DNA of 36,152 nucleotides. Origin: Caballeronia megalochromosomata. Lineage in GTDB: Bacteria; Pseudomonadota; Gammaproteobacteria; Burkholderiales; Burkholderiaceae. Location of the stretch: positions 1-36,152 of the forward strand of contig LRBF01000024.1 of NCBI GenBank assembly GCA_001580565.1, given 5' to 3'. The notes beneath the pieces are model-generated. The model was given only the letters and a program-made list of their open reading frames with translations, was not told the DNA's origin and made no database searches. Shown here in pieces: positions 8,373 through 16,905 of the stretch. The position numbers were made by a program, and so were the translations under genes. Positions within the stretch are counted from its first letter, which is position 1. Every line of letters begins with the position of its first letter.

Positions 8373-9178
8373 CATGACCCGAGCGCCACGCGCTCCGGCT
8401 CATCCGGTTCGAACCAGTCCGGATTGCGCTCGGCGATCGGATGCAGCGACACCAGAATCTCGCGCAAATGTGCGCGCATGGCTTCTTCCGCGCCATCGGG
8501 ATCATGCGCCTTCAGCGCGCTCACGATGCGCGCATGCTGCTTGATGAGCAGATCGAGCGGCGATACATCAGGCAGGCTCAGATAGCGCACGCGATCCATC
8601 TGCGCCTTGATGTCCTGGATCGTGTCCCATGCGGCGACGCAGTCGATCGATTGCGCGATCTGCATGTGGAACTGCTCATCGAGCGCCAGAAACGCGCTGG
8701 TGTCGTTCACTTTCGATGCGCTCTTCTGCTCGCGAAGATTCGCGGCGAGATCGTCGAGCTGCGAATCGGTGATGGCGACCGCGGCCTTGCGCGCGACCGC
8801 TGTTTCGATCGCCTCGCGAATGAAGCGCCCTTCGCGCACCTGCCGCGGCGATATCTTCTTCACGAAGGTGCCACGCTGCGGCAGCACTTGCAGCACGCCT
8901 GCCTCGACGAGCTTGATGAAAGTCTCGCGCACCGGCTGCCGCGAGACCTGGAACATCTCCGACACTTCCTTCTCGGAAAGCGGTGTGCCGGGCACGAGTT
9001 GCCCCGCGAAAATGGCCTGGCGCAACGCCCGAAAAATCTGCTTGCCAATGGGCTCGTGCGCGTCGTGTGAAATCATCGACGTGAGATCGGGCAACGCGAT
9101 CTTCTGCGATGCGAGCGGCCTGCGCACGCGCGCACGCCGCACTGCAGCCGAGCCATTCGACACGATACCGTCTTGCAT
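8372..9178 (-). CDS. GntR-family regulator with FCD domain, likely controls the hexonate operon
   Basis: This 268-residue repressor-type regulator has an N-terminal GntR winged helix (about residues 45-110; SEKEVSEMFQVSRQPVRETF is the recognition region). An all-helical FCD effector domain follows, with the expected metal/ligand histidines (DEQFHMQI, KQHARIV). It is the last gene of the minus-strand operon that begins with manD, so it is probably autoregulated and senses a pathway intermediate, as UxuR and related FCD proteins do. ATG at 9178 is preferred over an upstream ATG at 9253, which would overlap the MFS gene stop. A later ATG near residue 37 is possible because the first ~40 residues are basic and unstructured-looking. 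Confidence 0.88.
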   Translation of the reverse strand: MQDGIVSNGSAAVRRARVRRPLASQKIALPDLTSMISHDAHEPIGKQIFRALRQAIFAGQLVPGTPLSEKEVSEMFQVSRQPVRETFIKLVEAGVLQVLPQRGTFVKKISPRQVREGRFIREAIETAVARKAAVAITDSQLDDLAANLREQKSASKVNDTSAFLALDEQFHMQIAQSIDCVAAWDTIQDIKAQMDRVRYLSLPDVSPLDLLIKQHARIVSALKAHDPDGAEEAMRAHLREILVSLHPIAERNPDWFEPDEPERVALGS

Positions 9179-9242
9179 GATTGAACCTGAACGCTTGTGA
9201 GAAGGAAGCGAGGCACTGACGCGCGCCCGCTTCCCGATACTA

Positions 9243-10541
9243 TCACGCAGCACTTGCCGCGCTTTCGCGCTTCGCCCGCGCTTTCGGCTCGCGAATCCAC
9301 ACGAGTGAACACAGCGCGCCGAGCACCGCGATCACGCCGGCCAGAACGAACGCGCTGCCATACGCCCCATGCGTCGCCTCGACGATGAAGCCCGTCACCG
9401 CCGGCCCGATCACGCCCGCGAGATTCGCGAGCAGATGCACGAAACCGCCCACGCCGCCGACATTCTCACGGCGCACCGTGTCCTGAATGACGGCCCAATA
9501 CACCGAGCCCGTCACGTACAGGAAGAAGATCGTCACCGACATCAGCGCCACCGCGCCCTGCGTGCTCTCCACGCGGCCCGCGAACGCGACGCACAGCGCG
9601 GCCATGCCGAGACATACCGTCAGTACGATGCGGCGCGACATCAGCGGCTTGCCGGTGATGCGCAGAATCGCATCGGTGATGAAGCCGCCTGCCGCGAGCC
9701 CGATGCTGCCGAGCAACCACGGAATCACCGTCGCGAAACTCATGTCGCGCAGGGACATGTGATGCGCTTCGGTGAGATACGTCGGGAACCACGAAAGAAA
9801 GAAGAAGAGCACGTAGTTGTACGAGAAGAACGCGAACGCCGTGGCGAGGATGATCGGCTGACGCAGGTAGAAGCCGAGGTTCGCCCGCTTGCCGGGCGCG
9901 ACGTGCTCCATCGACGCGGCTTCTTGCTGGCCCGCGACGATCAGATCGAGCTCGGCTTGCGTCACGCGCTTGTTCTGTTGCGGATGCTCGGTTGTCGAGA
10001 GCACCCACAGCACGAGCCATGCGAAGCCGATCATCATGATGATGACGAACGCCCAGCGCCAGCCGAAGCGGATCGCCATATAGCCGACGATCGGGCCGGC
10101 AAGCGCTCCGCCGAGCGGCGTGCCCGAACTGATGACGCCGATCGCGCTCGCCACTTCACGGCGCGGAAACCAGTTGTTCACCATCTTGCTGTTCGACGAA
10201 CTGAACGGCCCTTCGCCCATGCCGAAGAGCACACGCAGCACGATCAGCGACACGAGGCTGCTCGCGAGCGCGGTCGCGCCGCAAAAAAGCGACCAGATGC
10301 CCATCGCGCCGCCGAACACTTTCTTCGCGCCGATCTTGTCCGACAGCACGCCGCCGATGAAATTGAATAATGCATACCCGATGAAAAAGCTGCTGAACAC
10401 GACGCCCATCTGCGCATGCGTGAAATGCAGGTCTTTCTGGATGAGCGGCGCGGCGATGGAGAGCGCCGCGCGGTCGAGATAGTTGACGACGCCCGCGAGA
10501 AACAGCAGGCCGACGACGAACCATCGCTGGCTTTTGATCAT
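9243..10541 (-). CDS. MFS transporter, ACS family, likely hexonate/hexuronate uptake
   Basis: This 432-residue, 12-helix transporter resembles the ExuT/DgoT/GudP group of anion:cation symporters. NYLDRAALSIAAPLIQKDL follows helix 1, GYALFNFIGGVLSDKIGAKK is in the helix 2-3 region, and FGMGEGPFSSSNSKMVNNWF is close to the sugar-acid transporter signature. The start ATG at 10541 is preceded by GGAG. It lies between the zinc dehydrogenase and the GntR gene in the hexonate operon, so a six-carbon sugar acid such as gulonate, idonate or mannonate is the likely substrate. A second, unrelated MFS protein is encoded in the same operon, so the two may import different compounds. Confidence 0.87.
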   Translation of the reverse strand: MIKSQRWFVVGLLFLAGVVNYLDRAALSIAAPLIQKDLHFTHAQMGVVFSSFFIGYALFNFIGGVLSDKIGAKKVFGGAMGIWSLFCGATALASSLVSLIVLRVLFGMGEGPFSSSNSKMVNNWFPRREVASAIGVISSGTPLGGALAGPIVGYMAIRFGWRWAFVIIMMIGFAWLVLWVLSTTEHPQQNKRVTQAELDLIVAGQQEAASMEHVAPGKRANLGFYLRQPIILATAFAFFSYNYVLFFFLSWFPTYLTEAHHMSLRDMSFATVIPWLLGSIGLAAGGFITDAILRITGKPLMSRRIVLTVCLGMAALCVAFAGRVESTQGAVALMSVTIFFLYVTGSVYWAVIQDTVRRENVGGVGGFVHLLANLAGVIGPAVTGFIVEATHGAYGSAFVLAGVIAVLGALCSLVWIREPKARAKRESAASAA

Positions 10542-10603
10542 GGTGAGTCTCCGATGCACCGCGTCTTCTGGCCTTCCGGTCGGGCGGTTTTATGAATGGT
10601 GAA

Positions 10604-10613
10604 TTTTGAATGC
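10604..10613 (+). repeat. short intergenic repeat TTTTGMATGC (one of six found)
   Basis: TTTTGAATGC occurs here and at 13129-13138 and 27890-27899. The one-base variant TTTTGCATGC occurs at 11725-11734, 27152-27161 and, inverted, at 27855-27864. All six copies lie outside the annotated genes, close to a start or stop. At 27887-27899 the copy extends to a small palindrome GCATT-TTG-AATGC. Function unknown; the search was by eye and not exhaustive. Confidence 0.5.
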
Positions 10614-10631
10614 AGGTTTTGGAGGCGCGTG

Positions 10632-11669
10632 TCAGTCGAAATGAAGATGCACTTTCATCGACTGATTACGATCCAGGGCGACTTCGAACGCGCGGTTTGC
10701 CTCGGCGAGCGGAAATGCATGCGTCATCAAGGGGCGAAGATCGATGCGCTGCGACGCGATTTCGTCGGCGGCGCTCGCGTATTCGTCGGTGAAGCGGAAC
10801 GAACCTTGATAGCGCAACTCCTTGGCCATCACGAGATTCGCCGCGACGGGCGACTGGCCGGCCGGCAAGTTGCCGAGCTGGATCACCGTGCCGCCCGCGC
10901 GCACGGCACGCAATGCGGTATCGAGACCGGCCGGGCTGCCCGATGCCTCGATCACCACGTCGAAGGTGCCACGCTCGCGCGACCAGGCATCGATGCGCGC
11001 CTGGTCGTTTGCGAACACGGTTTCGTCCGCGCCGAGCGACTCGGCCATCGCGAGCGCCTTTTGCGCGAGATCGAGCGCGACGAGGCGATGCGCGCCCGCC
11101 CGCCGCGCCGCCGCCAGCACGATGCAGCCGATCGGCCCGCAACCGACGAGCAGCACCTTCGCGCCGATGAGCGACCCGGCGAGCTTCAGCGCGTGCAGCG
11201 CGACCGCGAGCGGCTCGGCCATCGACGCCTGCGCGAAGTCGAGGTTGTCGGGCACCGGCACGCATTGCCGCGCGGCCGCCGTGATGTACTGCCGGAACAT
11301 GCCCTGCATGTGCGGGAACGTCGACGCGCTGCCCATGAATCGCATGTTCAGGCAATGGTTCGCCATGCCCTTCACGCAAAAGCGACACGAGCCGCAGTTC
11401 AGGCCCGGATTGACCGCGACGCGCTGGCCGACCTGCAAACTGGTCACGCCCTCGCCCAGCGCGGCGATTTCGCCCGCGACCTCATGACCGAGCACGAACG
11501 GCTCACGCACCGCGAAATCGCCGCTCTTGCCCTTGAAGTAATACGAGAGATCCGACCCGCAGATGCCGCCCGCGCGCACGCGAATCTGCACCTGGCCGGG
11601 CTGCGGCTCGGGCGTGTCGATCTCGTCGATGACGAGCTTTTTCGGTTCGTGGAGAACGGCTGCGAGCAT
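10632..11669 (-). CDS. zinc-dependent sugar-acid dehydrogenase (L-idonate/L-gulonate 5-dehydrogenase type, RspB-like)
   Basis: This 345-residue medium-chain dehydrogenase/reductase has catalytic zinc ligands Cys37, His62-Glu63 and Glu152. Structural zinc cysteines 92, 95, 98 and 106 form the four-Cys lobe, and the Rossmann motif GCGPIG is at residues 176-181. The family includes IdnD and RspB, which oxidise L-idonate or L-gulonate at C5 with NAD(P). Its place in an operon with a ManD dehydratase, beside a fructuronate-reductase-like gene, suggests L-gulonate to D-fructuronate (or L-idonate to 5-ketogluconate). ATG at 11669 follows a modest AGGA site. Exact substrate is inference from context. 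Confidence 0.85.
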   Translation of the reverse strand: MLAAVLHEPKKLVIDEIDTPEPQPGQVQIRVRAGGICGSDLSYYFKGKSGDFAVREPFVLGHEVAGEIAALGEGVTSLQVGQRVAVNPGLNCGSCRFCVKGMANHCLNMRFMGSASTFPHMQGMFRQYITAAARQCVPVPDNLDFAQASMAEPLAVALHALKLAGSLIGAKVLLVGCGPIGCIVLAAARRAGAHRLVALDLAQKALAMAESLGADETVFANDQARIDAWSRERGTFDVVIEASGSPAGLDTALRAVRAGGTVIQLGNLPAGQSPVAANLVMAKELRYQGSFRFTDEYASAADEIASQRIDLRPLMTHAFPLAEANRAFEVALDRNQSMKVHLHFD

Positions 11670-11736
11670 GATCGGTGTCCTGGGTTGTGCGCTGGGTTAT
11701 GCGGATTGCGTTTTGTATCAAGCGTTTTGCATGCAT

Positions 11737-13107
11737 TCAGCGGCGCGCATCGAAAGCTGGCGCAGCGGGTGATTCGACGCGCGCGGCGGCGTGTTGCGGC
11801 GCGCCCCAGTCGTGCAGATCGCGTCCGAGTCGCACCGGGGCCGTTTCGGGCAGAAGCAGGAGCGAAATCGTCGAAACGATGCCGAGCACCGCCACATAGG
11901 CGATGAGGCCGATCGAGCTGCCGCCCGTCGCTTGAATCAGCTTCACCGCGACGAGGCCGAGCACGCCGCTGCCGATGAGCGAACCGATCTGCCAGATGAG
12001 CGCGATGCCGCTGCAGCGCACGCGCGCCGGAAAAAGCTCGGGAAAGAGCGACGCTTGCGGCGCATAGCAAAGGCTGTGGCCGACCGTGATCGCAAGAATC
12101 ATCACGGTCTGGATCGCGAGCCGGCTGCCGCTGTCGATCGCGTGAAAGAGCGGCACCACGAGCAGCACATGAAGCACCGCACCCGCGATGAACGTCGCGC
12201 GCCTGCCGATGCGATCCGACAGCGCACCCGCAAGCGGAATCGCGATCAGTTCGAGCAGGACCGCGACGATGATCGACTGTAAGAGCAACGCGTCGGAGAT
12301 GCCGTGTGCGCGGCCGTAGGCGAGCACGATCATCGTGTACATCGCGAACGTGCACGCCTCGATCAGCTTCGCGCCGACACCCTTCACGATCGTCGCGCCG
12401 TGCTGCTTCACGACTTCCACGACGGGCCGCGATTCGACGGCCTTGGTCTCCCGAATCGCCGCGAACACCGGCGATTCGTCCGTGCGCAGGCGGATGTAGA
12501 GACCGACCACCACGAGCACGATGCTGCCGAGAAACGGCAGGCGCCAGCCCCAGTCCATCAGCTGCTGGTGCGTGAGCGTCGCGGTCAGCACCGCGAAGAT
12601 GCCCGACGGGATCAGAAAGCCCGCGGGCGCGCCGAGTTGCACGAGGCTCGCGAAGAAGCCACGTTCGCGCGGCGGCGCATATTCGGCGGTCAGCAACACC
12701 GCGCCCGCCTGTTCGCCGCCAACTCCGAAGCCTTGCAGCACGCGGATCAGCACGAGCGCCGCCGGCGCCCAAACGCCGATCTGCGAATAATCAGGCAACA
12801 GACCGATAGCGAACGTGCCGAGACCCACGATCAGGATCGTGACGATGAGCGCCTTCTTGCGGCCGATCTTGTCGCCGAAATGCCCGAAGACGATTCCGCC
12901 GATGGGCCGCGCGACAAAGCCGACGGCATACGTGGCGAAAGCGGCGAGCGTGCCGATCAGCGGATCGTGAGTCGGGAAGAACTTCGCGCCGAACACGAGC
13001 ACCGCTGCCGTGCCGTAGACGAAGAACTCGTAATACTCCGCCGCGGTGCCGATGGTCGATGCCGCCGCCACACGGCGCAGCATCGCGCTGGTTTCTCGGT
13101 CTGCCAT
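11737..13107 (-). CDS. MFS transporter, metabolite:H+ symporter (MHS) family
   Basis: This 456-residue, 12-helix transporter belongs to the ShiA/ProP/KgtP-type MHS branch. It has AAEYYEFFVYGTAA after the first basic segment, RPIGGIVFGHFGDKIGRKK as the helix 2-3 motif, and RVLQGFGVGGEQAGAVLL-like helix 4 sequence. The start ATG at 13107 is preceded by GGAGAG; longer readings upstream lack sense and would overlap manD. It sits second in the hexonate operon, 44 bases after manD. MHS members carry organic acids and osmolytes, so uptake of a sugar acid fits, but substrate cannot be assigned from sequence. Confidence 0.88.
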   Translation of the reverse strand: MADRETSAMLRRVAAASTIGTAAEYYEFFVYGTAAVLVFGAKFFPTHDPLIGTLAAFATYAVGFVARPIGGIVFGHFGDKIGRKKALIVTILIVGLGTFAIGLLPDYSQIGVWAPAALVLIRVLQGFGVGGEQAGAVLLTAEYAPPRERGFFASLVQLGAPAGFLIPSGIFAVLTATLTHQQLMDWGWRLPFLGSIVLVVVGLYIRLRTDESPVFAAIRETKAVESRPVVEVVKQHGATIVKGVGAKLIEACTFAMYTMIVLAYGRAHGISDALLLQSIIVAVLLELIAIPLAGALSDRIGRRATFIAGAVLHVLLVVPLFHAIDSGSRLAIQTVMILAITVGHSLCYAPQASLFPELFPARVRCSGIALIWQIGSLIGSGVLGLVAVKLIQATGGSSIGLIAYVAVLGIVSTISLLLLPETAPVRLGRDLHDWGAPQHAAARVESPAAPAFDARR

Positions 13108-13151
13108 GTCTCTCTCCGGTATCTTGTGTTTTGAATGCGTAATACTTGCGA

Positions 13152-14360
13152 TCACCAGTTCCAGAGCGTGCCGTCCTCGAGGCGCGCTACAGGCAGGTAC
13201 GCCGGATCGTACGGATACTTCGCGGCCAGCTTTTCGTCGATGTCCACGCCGTGCCCCGGCGCTTCGCCCGGATGCATCATTCCGCGATCGAATGACCACG
13301 CGTGCGGGAACACGTCGAGCGCTTCCTTCGGAAAACCCATGTATTCCTGCACGCCGAAGTTCGGCACCCACAGGTCGAAGTGCAGCGCCGCCCCCATGCA
13401 GACCGGCGACAGATCGGACGGACCATGACACCCCGTGCGCACCTGATACAGGGAAGCGAAATCCGCGATGCGCTTCAGATGCGTGATGCCGCCCGCATGC
13501 GTGAGCGTCGCGCGGATGTAGTCGATCAGTTGCTCTTCGATCAGCTGCTTGCAGTCCCAGATGCTGTTGAACACCTCGCCCACGGCGATCGGCGTCACGG
13601 TGTGCTCGCGGATCAGGCGGAATCCGGCTTGATTCTCGGCGGGCGTCGGATCTTCCATCCAGAACAGCCGATACGGCTCGACGGATTTGCCGAGCCGCGC
13701 GGCTTCGATCGGCGTAAGACGGTGATGCACGTCGTGCAGCAGATGCGTGTCGAAGCCAAACTTGTCGCGCACGGCCTCGAAGAGTTTCGGCACGAAATCC
13801 AGATACTTCTCGGACGACCAGCTCTGTTCTTCCACCGAGCCCTTCGTCGCGGGCTCATACATGCCATTGCCCTTCGCCACGCCATACACCGAACGCATGT
13901 TCGGCACGCCGCATTGAATGCGAATCGCCTTGTAGCCCTCCTCGACATGCTCCGCATAACGGTCGAGCGCTTCGGGAATATCGCGGCCCGTCGCGTGTCC
14001 GTAGACCATCACGCCGTCGCGCGACGCCCCACCCAGAAGCTTGTAGAGCGGCATGTTCGCGGCCTTGCCGAGAATGTCCCAGAGCGCCATGTCGACGGCG
14101 GCGATCGCCGACATCGTGACCGGCCCGCGCCGCCAGTACGCGCCCTTGTAAAGGAACTGCCAGGTGTCCTCGATGCGCCCCGCATCGCGCCCGATCAGCA
14201 ACGGACACACGTGATCCTTCAAATACGATGCGACAGCCAGTTCGCGGCCATTGAGCGTCGCATCTCCGATACCGTAGATGCCCTCGTCCGTTTCCACCTT
14301 CAGCGTGACGAAGTTGCGGCCGGGGCACGTCACGATCACGTCAGCGCGGATGATTTTCAT
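13152..14360 (-). CDS. manD: D-mannonate dehydratase subgroup of enolase superfamily (ManD/RspA)
   Basis: This 402-residue enzyme dehydrates a hexonate to 2-keto-3-deoxygluconate with Mg2+. The numbering matches the structurally known ManD proteins exactly: metal ligands Asp210, Glu236 and Glu262, catalytic His212 and Tyr159 with Arg147, and His312. The termini are also typical (N-terminal [12 protein letters not shown]-terminal [11 protein letters not shown]). Residue 314 is Pro (CHGPSDL). From memory, Ala versus Pro at this position separates efficient mannonate-specific ManDs from low-efficiency mannonate/gluconate enzymes often found beside gulonate or idonate dehydrogenases, so this one may be of the low-efficiency type. 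ATG at 14360 follows AAGGAA. It is the first gene of the five-gene operon. Confidence 0.93.
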   Translation of the reverse strand: MKIIRADVIVTCPGRNFVTLKVETDEGIYGIGDATLNGRELAVASYLKDHVCPLLIGRDAGRIEDTWQFLYKGAYWRRGPVTMSAIAAVDMALWDILGKAANMPLYKLLGGASRDGVMVYGHATGRDIPEALDRYAEHVEEGYKAIRIQCGVPNMRSVYGVAKGNGMYEPATKGSVEEQSWSSEKYLDFVPKLFEAVRDKFGFDTHLLHDVHHRLTPIEAARLGKSVEPYRLFWMEDPTPAENQAGFRLIREHTVTPIAVGEVFNSIWDCKQLIEEQLIDYIRATLTHAGGITHLKRIADFASLYQVRTGCHGPSDLSPVCMGAALHFDLWVPNFGVQEYMGFPKEALDVFPHAWSFDRGMMHPGEAPGHGVDIDEKLAAKYPYDPAYLPVARLEDGTLWNW

Positions 14361-14394
14361 AGGGATTTCCTTGAATGGGCATTCGATGTGGCGG

Positions 14395-14425
14395 ATACTA
14401 CCATACCAGTATGTCACATCGTCAA
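14395..14425 (-). promoter_or_regulatory. manD promoter with embedded palindromic operator
   Basis: Read on the minus strand, TTGACG (14425-14420) and TAGTAT (14400-14395) form a -35/-10 pair with 19-base spacing. It points at the manD ATG at 14360. Between them lies a perfect palindrome, CATAC-CA-GTATG (14402-14413). A repressor bound there would block RNA polymerase. The operon's own GntR/FCD protein is the obvious candidate; its relatives UxuR/ExuR bind sites with a GGTAT/ATACC core, which this resembles. The region also serves the divergent gene at 14455. Confidence 0.6.
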
Positions 14426-14454
14426 TTACGGGTTTTCCCCATTCCTAATTCAAA

Positions 14455-15948
14455 ATGCCATCGAAAATGACTGAGAAATCAACGCTTTCCCGTACTTCGC
14501 TCGATGCTCTCGAAGCGCATTGCCTGTCGCCGGCATGGCGTGAGCCGGACATTGGCATCGTGCATCTGGGGATCGGCAACTTTCATCGCGCGCATGAAGC
14601 GCTCTATACGGAAGAAGCGATGCTCGCCCGGCCGGGTGACTGGGGCATCTGCGGCGTCACGCTGCAGGGCGATGTCGGCAAGCGCGATGCGCTGATGGCG
14701 CAGGACGGGCTGTACAGTGTCGTCGAGCGCGGTCCCAGGGGCGTGCGTGTGACGGTCGTGCGCGCATTGCGCGAAGTGCTGGCGATGCCTTTCGATCGCG
14801 CGCGTCTCTTCGAACTTTTCGCCGACGAGCGCGTGCGCATCGTATCGCTGACAGTCACGGAAAAAGGCTACTGTCGCGACCCGCAAACGGGCGATGCCGA
14901 CTTCGCTCATCCGGGCGTCGCGCACGATCTCGCGCATCCGGACGAGCCGTCCACGGTGCCGGGCATCCTCTGTGCCGCACTGAAAGCGCGCCGCGACGCG
15001 GACAAGCCGCCGTTCACGGTGCTCTCCTGCGACAACCTCTCGCACAACGGCGACGCGCTGCGGCAAGCGGTATGCTCGTTCGCGCGCAAGCTCGACCCGG
15101 CACTCGCGGCGTGGATCGAAACGCGGGTCGCCTTTCCGTCGACGATGGTCGACCGTATCGTCCCCGCCACGACCGACGCGGACCGCGAAGCGGCGCACGC
15201 GGCGCTCGGCGTGCGCGATGAAGTGCCCGTGCCGTGCGAGCCGTTTCGCCAGTGGGTGATCGAGGATCGCTTCCCTGCCGGGCGCCCGGCGTGGGAGACG
15301 GCCGGCGCGCAACTCGTCGACGATGTCGCGCCTTTCGAAATCGCCAAGCTGCGCATGCTGAACGCAACGCACTCGACGCTCGCGTACCTGTCGATGCTCG
15401 CGGGATTCGAAACCATCAGCGACGCGGTCGGCCACGCGCCGCTCAAGATGCTGATCGACGCAATGATGACGCGCGAAATTGCGCCGACACTCGCCGTTCC
15501 CGCATCGTTCGATCTGGCCGCTTACCGCGACGCGCTGCTCGATCGCTACGCGAATCCCGCGCTGAAGCACCGCTGCGAGCAGATCGCGATTGACGGCAGC
15601 CAGAAGATGCCGCCACGCATTTTGTCGACCATTCAGGCGCGGCTCGACGCGGGTCAGCCGATCGAGCGGCTCGCGCTCGCGGTCGCTGCGTGGTTTGCGT
15701 TCTTGCGCGGCCACGCGGACGACGGCACGCGCTACCCGGTCAGCGATCCGCTGGCCGAACGCCTCACCGAAGCGGCAGAACACGCGGACACGCCGGAAAG
15801 CCTCGTCGATGCACTCCTCGCCGTGGGCGATGTCTTCCCGGCAGCGCTGGCGCGCAATCCGGTTCTCCGCGATGCCTTACTGCGCGCCGCGACGAAACTG
15901 CAACACGGCGCACTTACGGCGATCGATGACTATGCGCGAATCGATTGA
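14455..15948 (+). CDS. mannitol dehydrogenase family oxidoreductase, likely fructuronate reductase / D-mannonate oxidoreductase
   Basis: This 497-residue NAD-dependent polyol/aldonate dehydrogenase opens its Rossmann domain with VHLGIGNFHRAH (about residues 36-47), the family signature. The catalytic Lys298, Asn303 and His306 appear in KLRMLNATH. Lengths near 490 are usual for UxuB (fructuronate reductase), UxaB and mannitol dehydrogenase. It is divergent from the manD operon across 94 bases, which favours D-fructuronate/D-mannonate interconversion upstream of ManD. D-mannitol or D-arabinitol oxidation is the alternative. No clear ribosome-binding site distinguishes ATG 14455 from ATG 14467. 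Confidence 0.85.
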   Translation: MPSKMTEKSTLSRTSLDALEAHCLSPAWREPDIGIVHLGIGNFHRAHEALYTEEAMLARPGDWGICGVTLQGDVGKRDALMAQDGLYSVVERGPRGVRVTVVRALREVLAMPFDRARLFELFADERVRIVSLTVTEKGYCRDPQTGDADFAHPGVAHDLAHPDEPSTVPGILCAALKARRDADKPPFTVLSCDNLSHNGDALRQAVCSFARKLDPALAAWIETRVAFPSTMVDRIVPATTDADREAAHAALGVRDEVPVPCEPFRQWVIEDRFPAGRPAWETAGAQLVDDVAPFEIAKLRMLNATHSTLAYLSMLAGFETISDAVGHAPLKMLIDAMMTREIAPTLAVPASFDLAAYRDALLDRYANPALKHRCEQIAIDGSQKMPPRILSTIQARLDAGQPIERLALAVAAWFAFLRGHADDGTRYPVSDPLAERLTEAAEHADTPESLVDALLAVGDVFPAALARNPVLRDALLRAATKLQHGALTAIDDYARID

Positions 15949-16041
15949 ATGCAATATCACGCATGCAAGATGCCGATTCGCGTGCTGCGCTTTAAGATAG
16001 TCACTTCTTCGTGACCCGGCCCTTTGCGCCAGGAGTGGCAG

Positions 16042-16881
16042 ATGTCTTTATTGAAACGTGGACATAGTGCCGCTCTGTGCATGGCCTGCGCGTTATCGTG
16101 CGGACCGGCGTGCGCTGTCGCGGCCGCACCGCATGGTGGCCATGCGGCGAGCGCTGTCGAGGGCGCGAGCGGTGCACCGGCGCAAGGCATCATGTCCGCA
16201 GACGCGCTGCCGCCGAACTTCACCGGCGACGATCCCGAGCACGTCCGCGACGCGCTCGCGGGTCATCCTGCTCCAGGACAGTCTGCGTCGATCACGAGCC
16301 GTGTGCGAGCGTTTCTTTCGCGTCCGTTTCAAAAAACGCAGCAAGGCGCGTCGGCGGCAGCGGGCGCGAGTCAACCACGCGCGCAATCCGATCGCACCTT
16401 CACGTTCGTCATACCGGTGTCATACGGTGTGCGCTATCTGTCGAAGAAGAAGGTGCTGTCCGTGAACGTCTCGCTGGCGGCGCCTGAAAATCCCGATGCC
16501 ATTTTGCTCAAGCAGACGGTGAAGGGAGAAAGTGGCCGCAAGCTCGTCGTCGCACCCGAGGCCAAGGCGAAGGGATTCGTTCAGACCTTCGACGTCATCC
16601 AGTTGAAGCCGGAAAACGGCATCAAGACGACCGTCACGGGCCGAATCGTGCTCCCGAGTTTCGATCACGACCATGGCAACGACGACTTCGCCATCGTGCT
16701 GATCTGCTCGCTCGTGCCGCCCTATCTGACGGACGACGTCGAGCATAGCGCGCCCACCGACGAAGAACCCACGGACATCACGCGCAGAACATCGACGCTG
16801 AATGGAAGCGTCGACGCGGCGTGGCTCATCGATCGCAAGGAAGGCACGATCATCACGAAGCGGCTGCACCTCGTGAAATAG
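16042..16881 (+). CDS. exported protein of unknown function
   Basis: This 279-residue protein starts at ATG 16042, seven bases after AGGAG. The first ~30 residues (SLLKRG then a hydrophobic run ending near AVAA-AP) look like a Sec signal peptide, so it is probably periplasmic or surface-exposed. Residues about 30-110 are low-complexity, rich in Ala, Gly, Pro and Ser. The rest (from about 115) is beta-rich, with FTFVIPVSYGVRYLSKKKVL near its start and a conserved-looking acidic/His stretch (FDHDHGNDDFA) around 210-220. I recognise no family. It is convergent with the MlrC-like gene, only 24 bases away, and appears monocistronic. Confidence 0.75.
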   Translation: MSLLKRGHSAALCMACALSCGPACAVAAAPHGGHAASAVEGASGAPAQGIMSADALPPNFTGDDPEHVRDALAGHPAPGQSASITSRVRAFLSRPFQKTQQGASAAAGASQPRAQSDRTFTFVIPVSYGVRYLSKKKVLSVNVSLAAPENPDAILLKQTVKGESGRKLVVAPEAKAKGFVQTFDVIQLKPENGIKTTVTGRIVLPSFDHDHGNDDFAIVLICSLVPPYLTDDVEHSAPTDEEPTDITRRTSTLNGSVDAAWLIDRKEGTIITKRLHLVK

Positions 16882-16905
16882 CAGGCGAGCCGCGTTCTGC
16901 TTCGA

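Noticed and set aside
13108..13431. N-terminal extension of the MHS transporter over manD
   Set aside because: It reads manD in another frame; ATG 13107 has its own ribosome-binding site.
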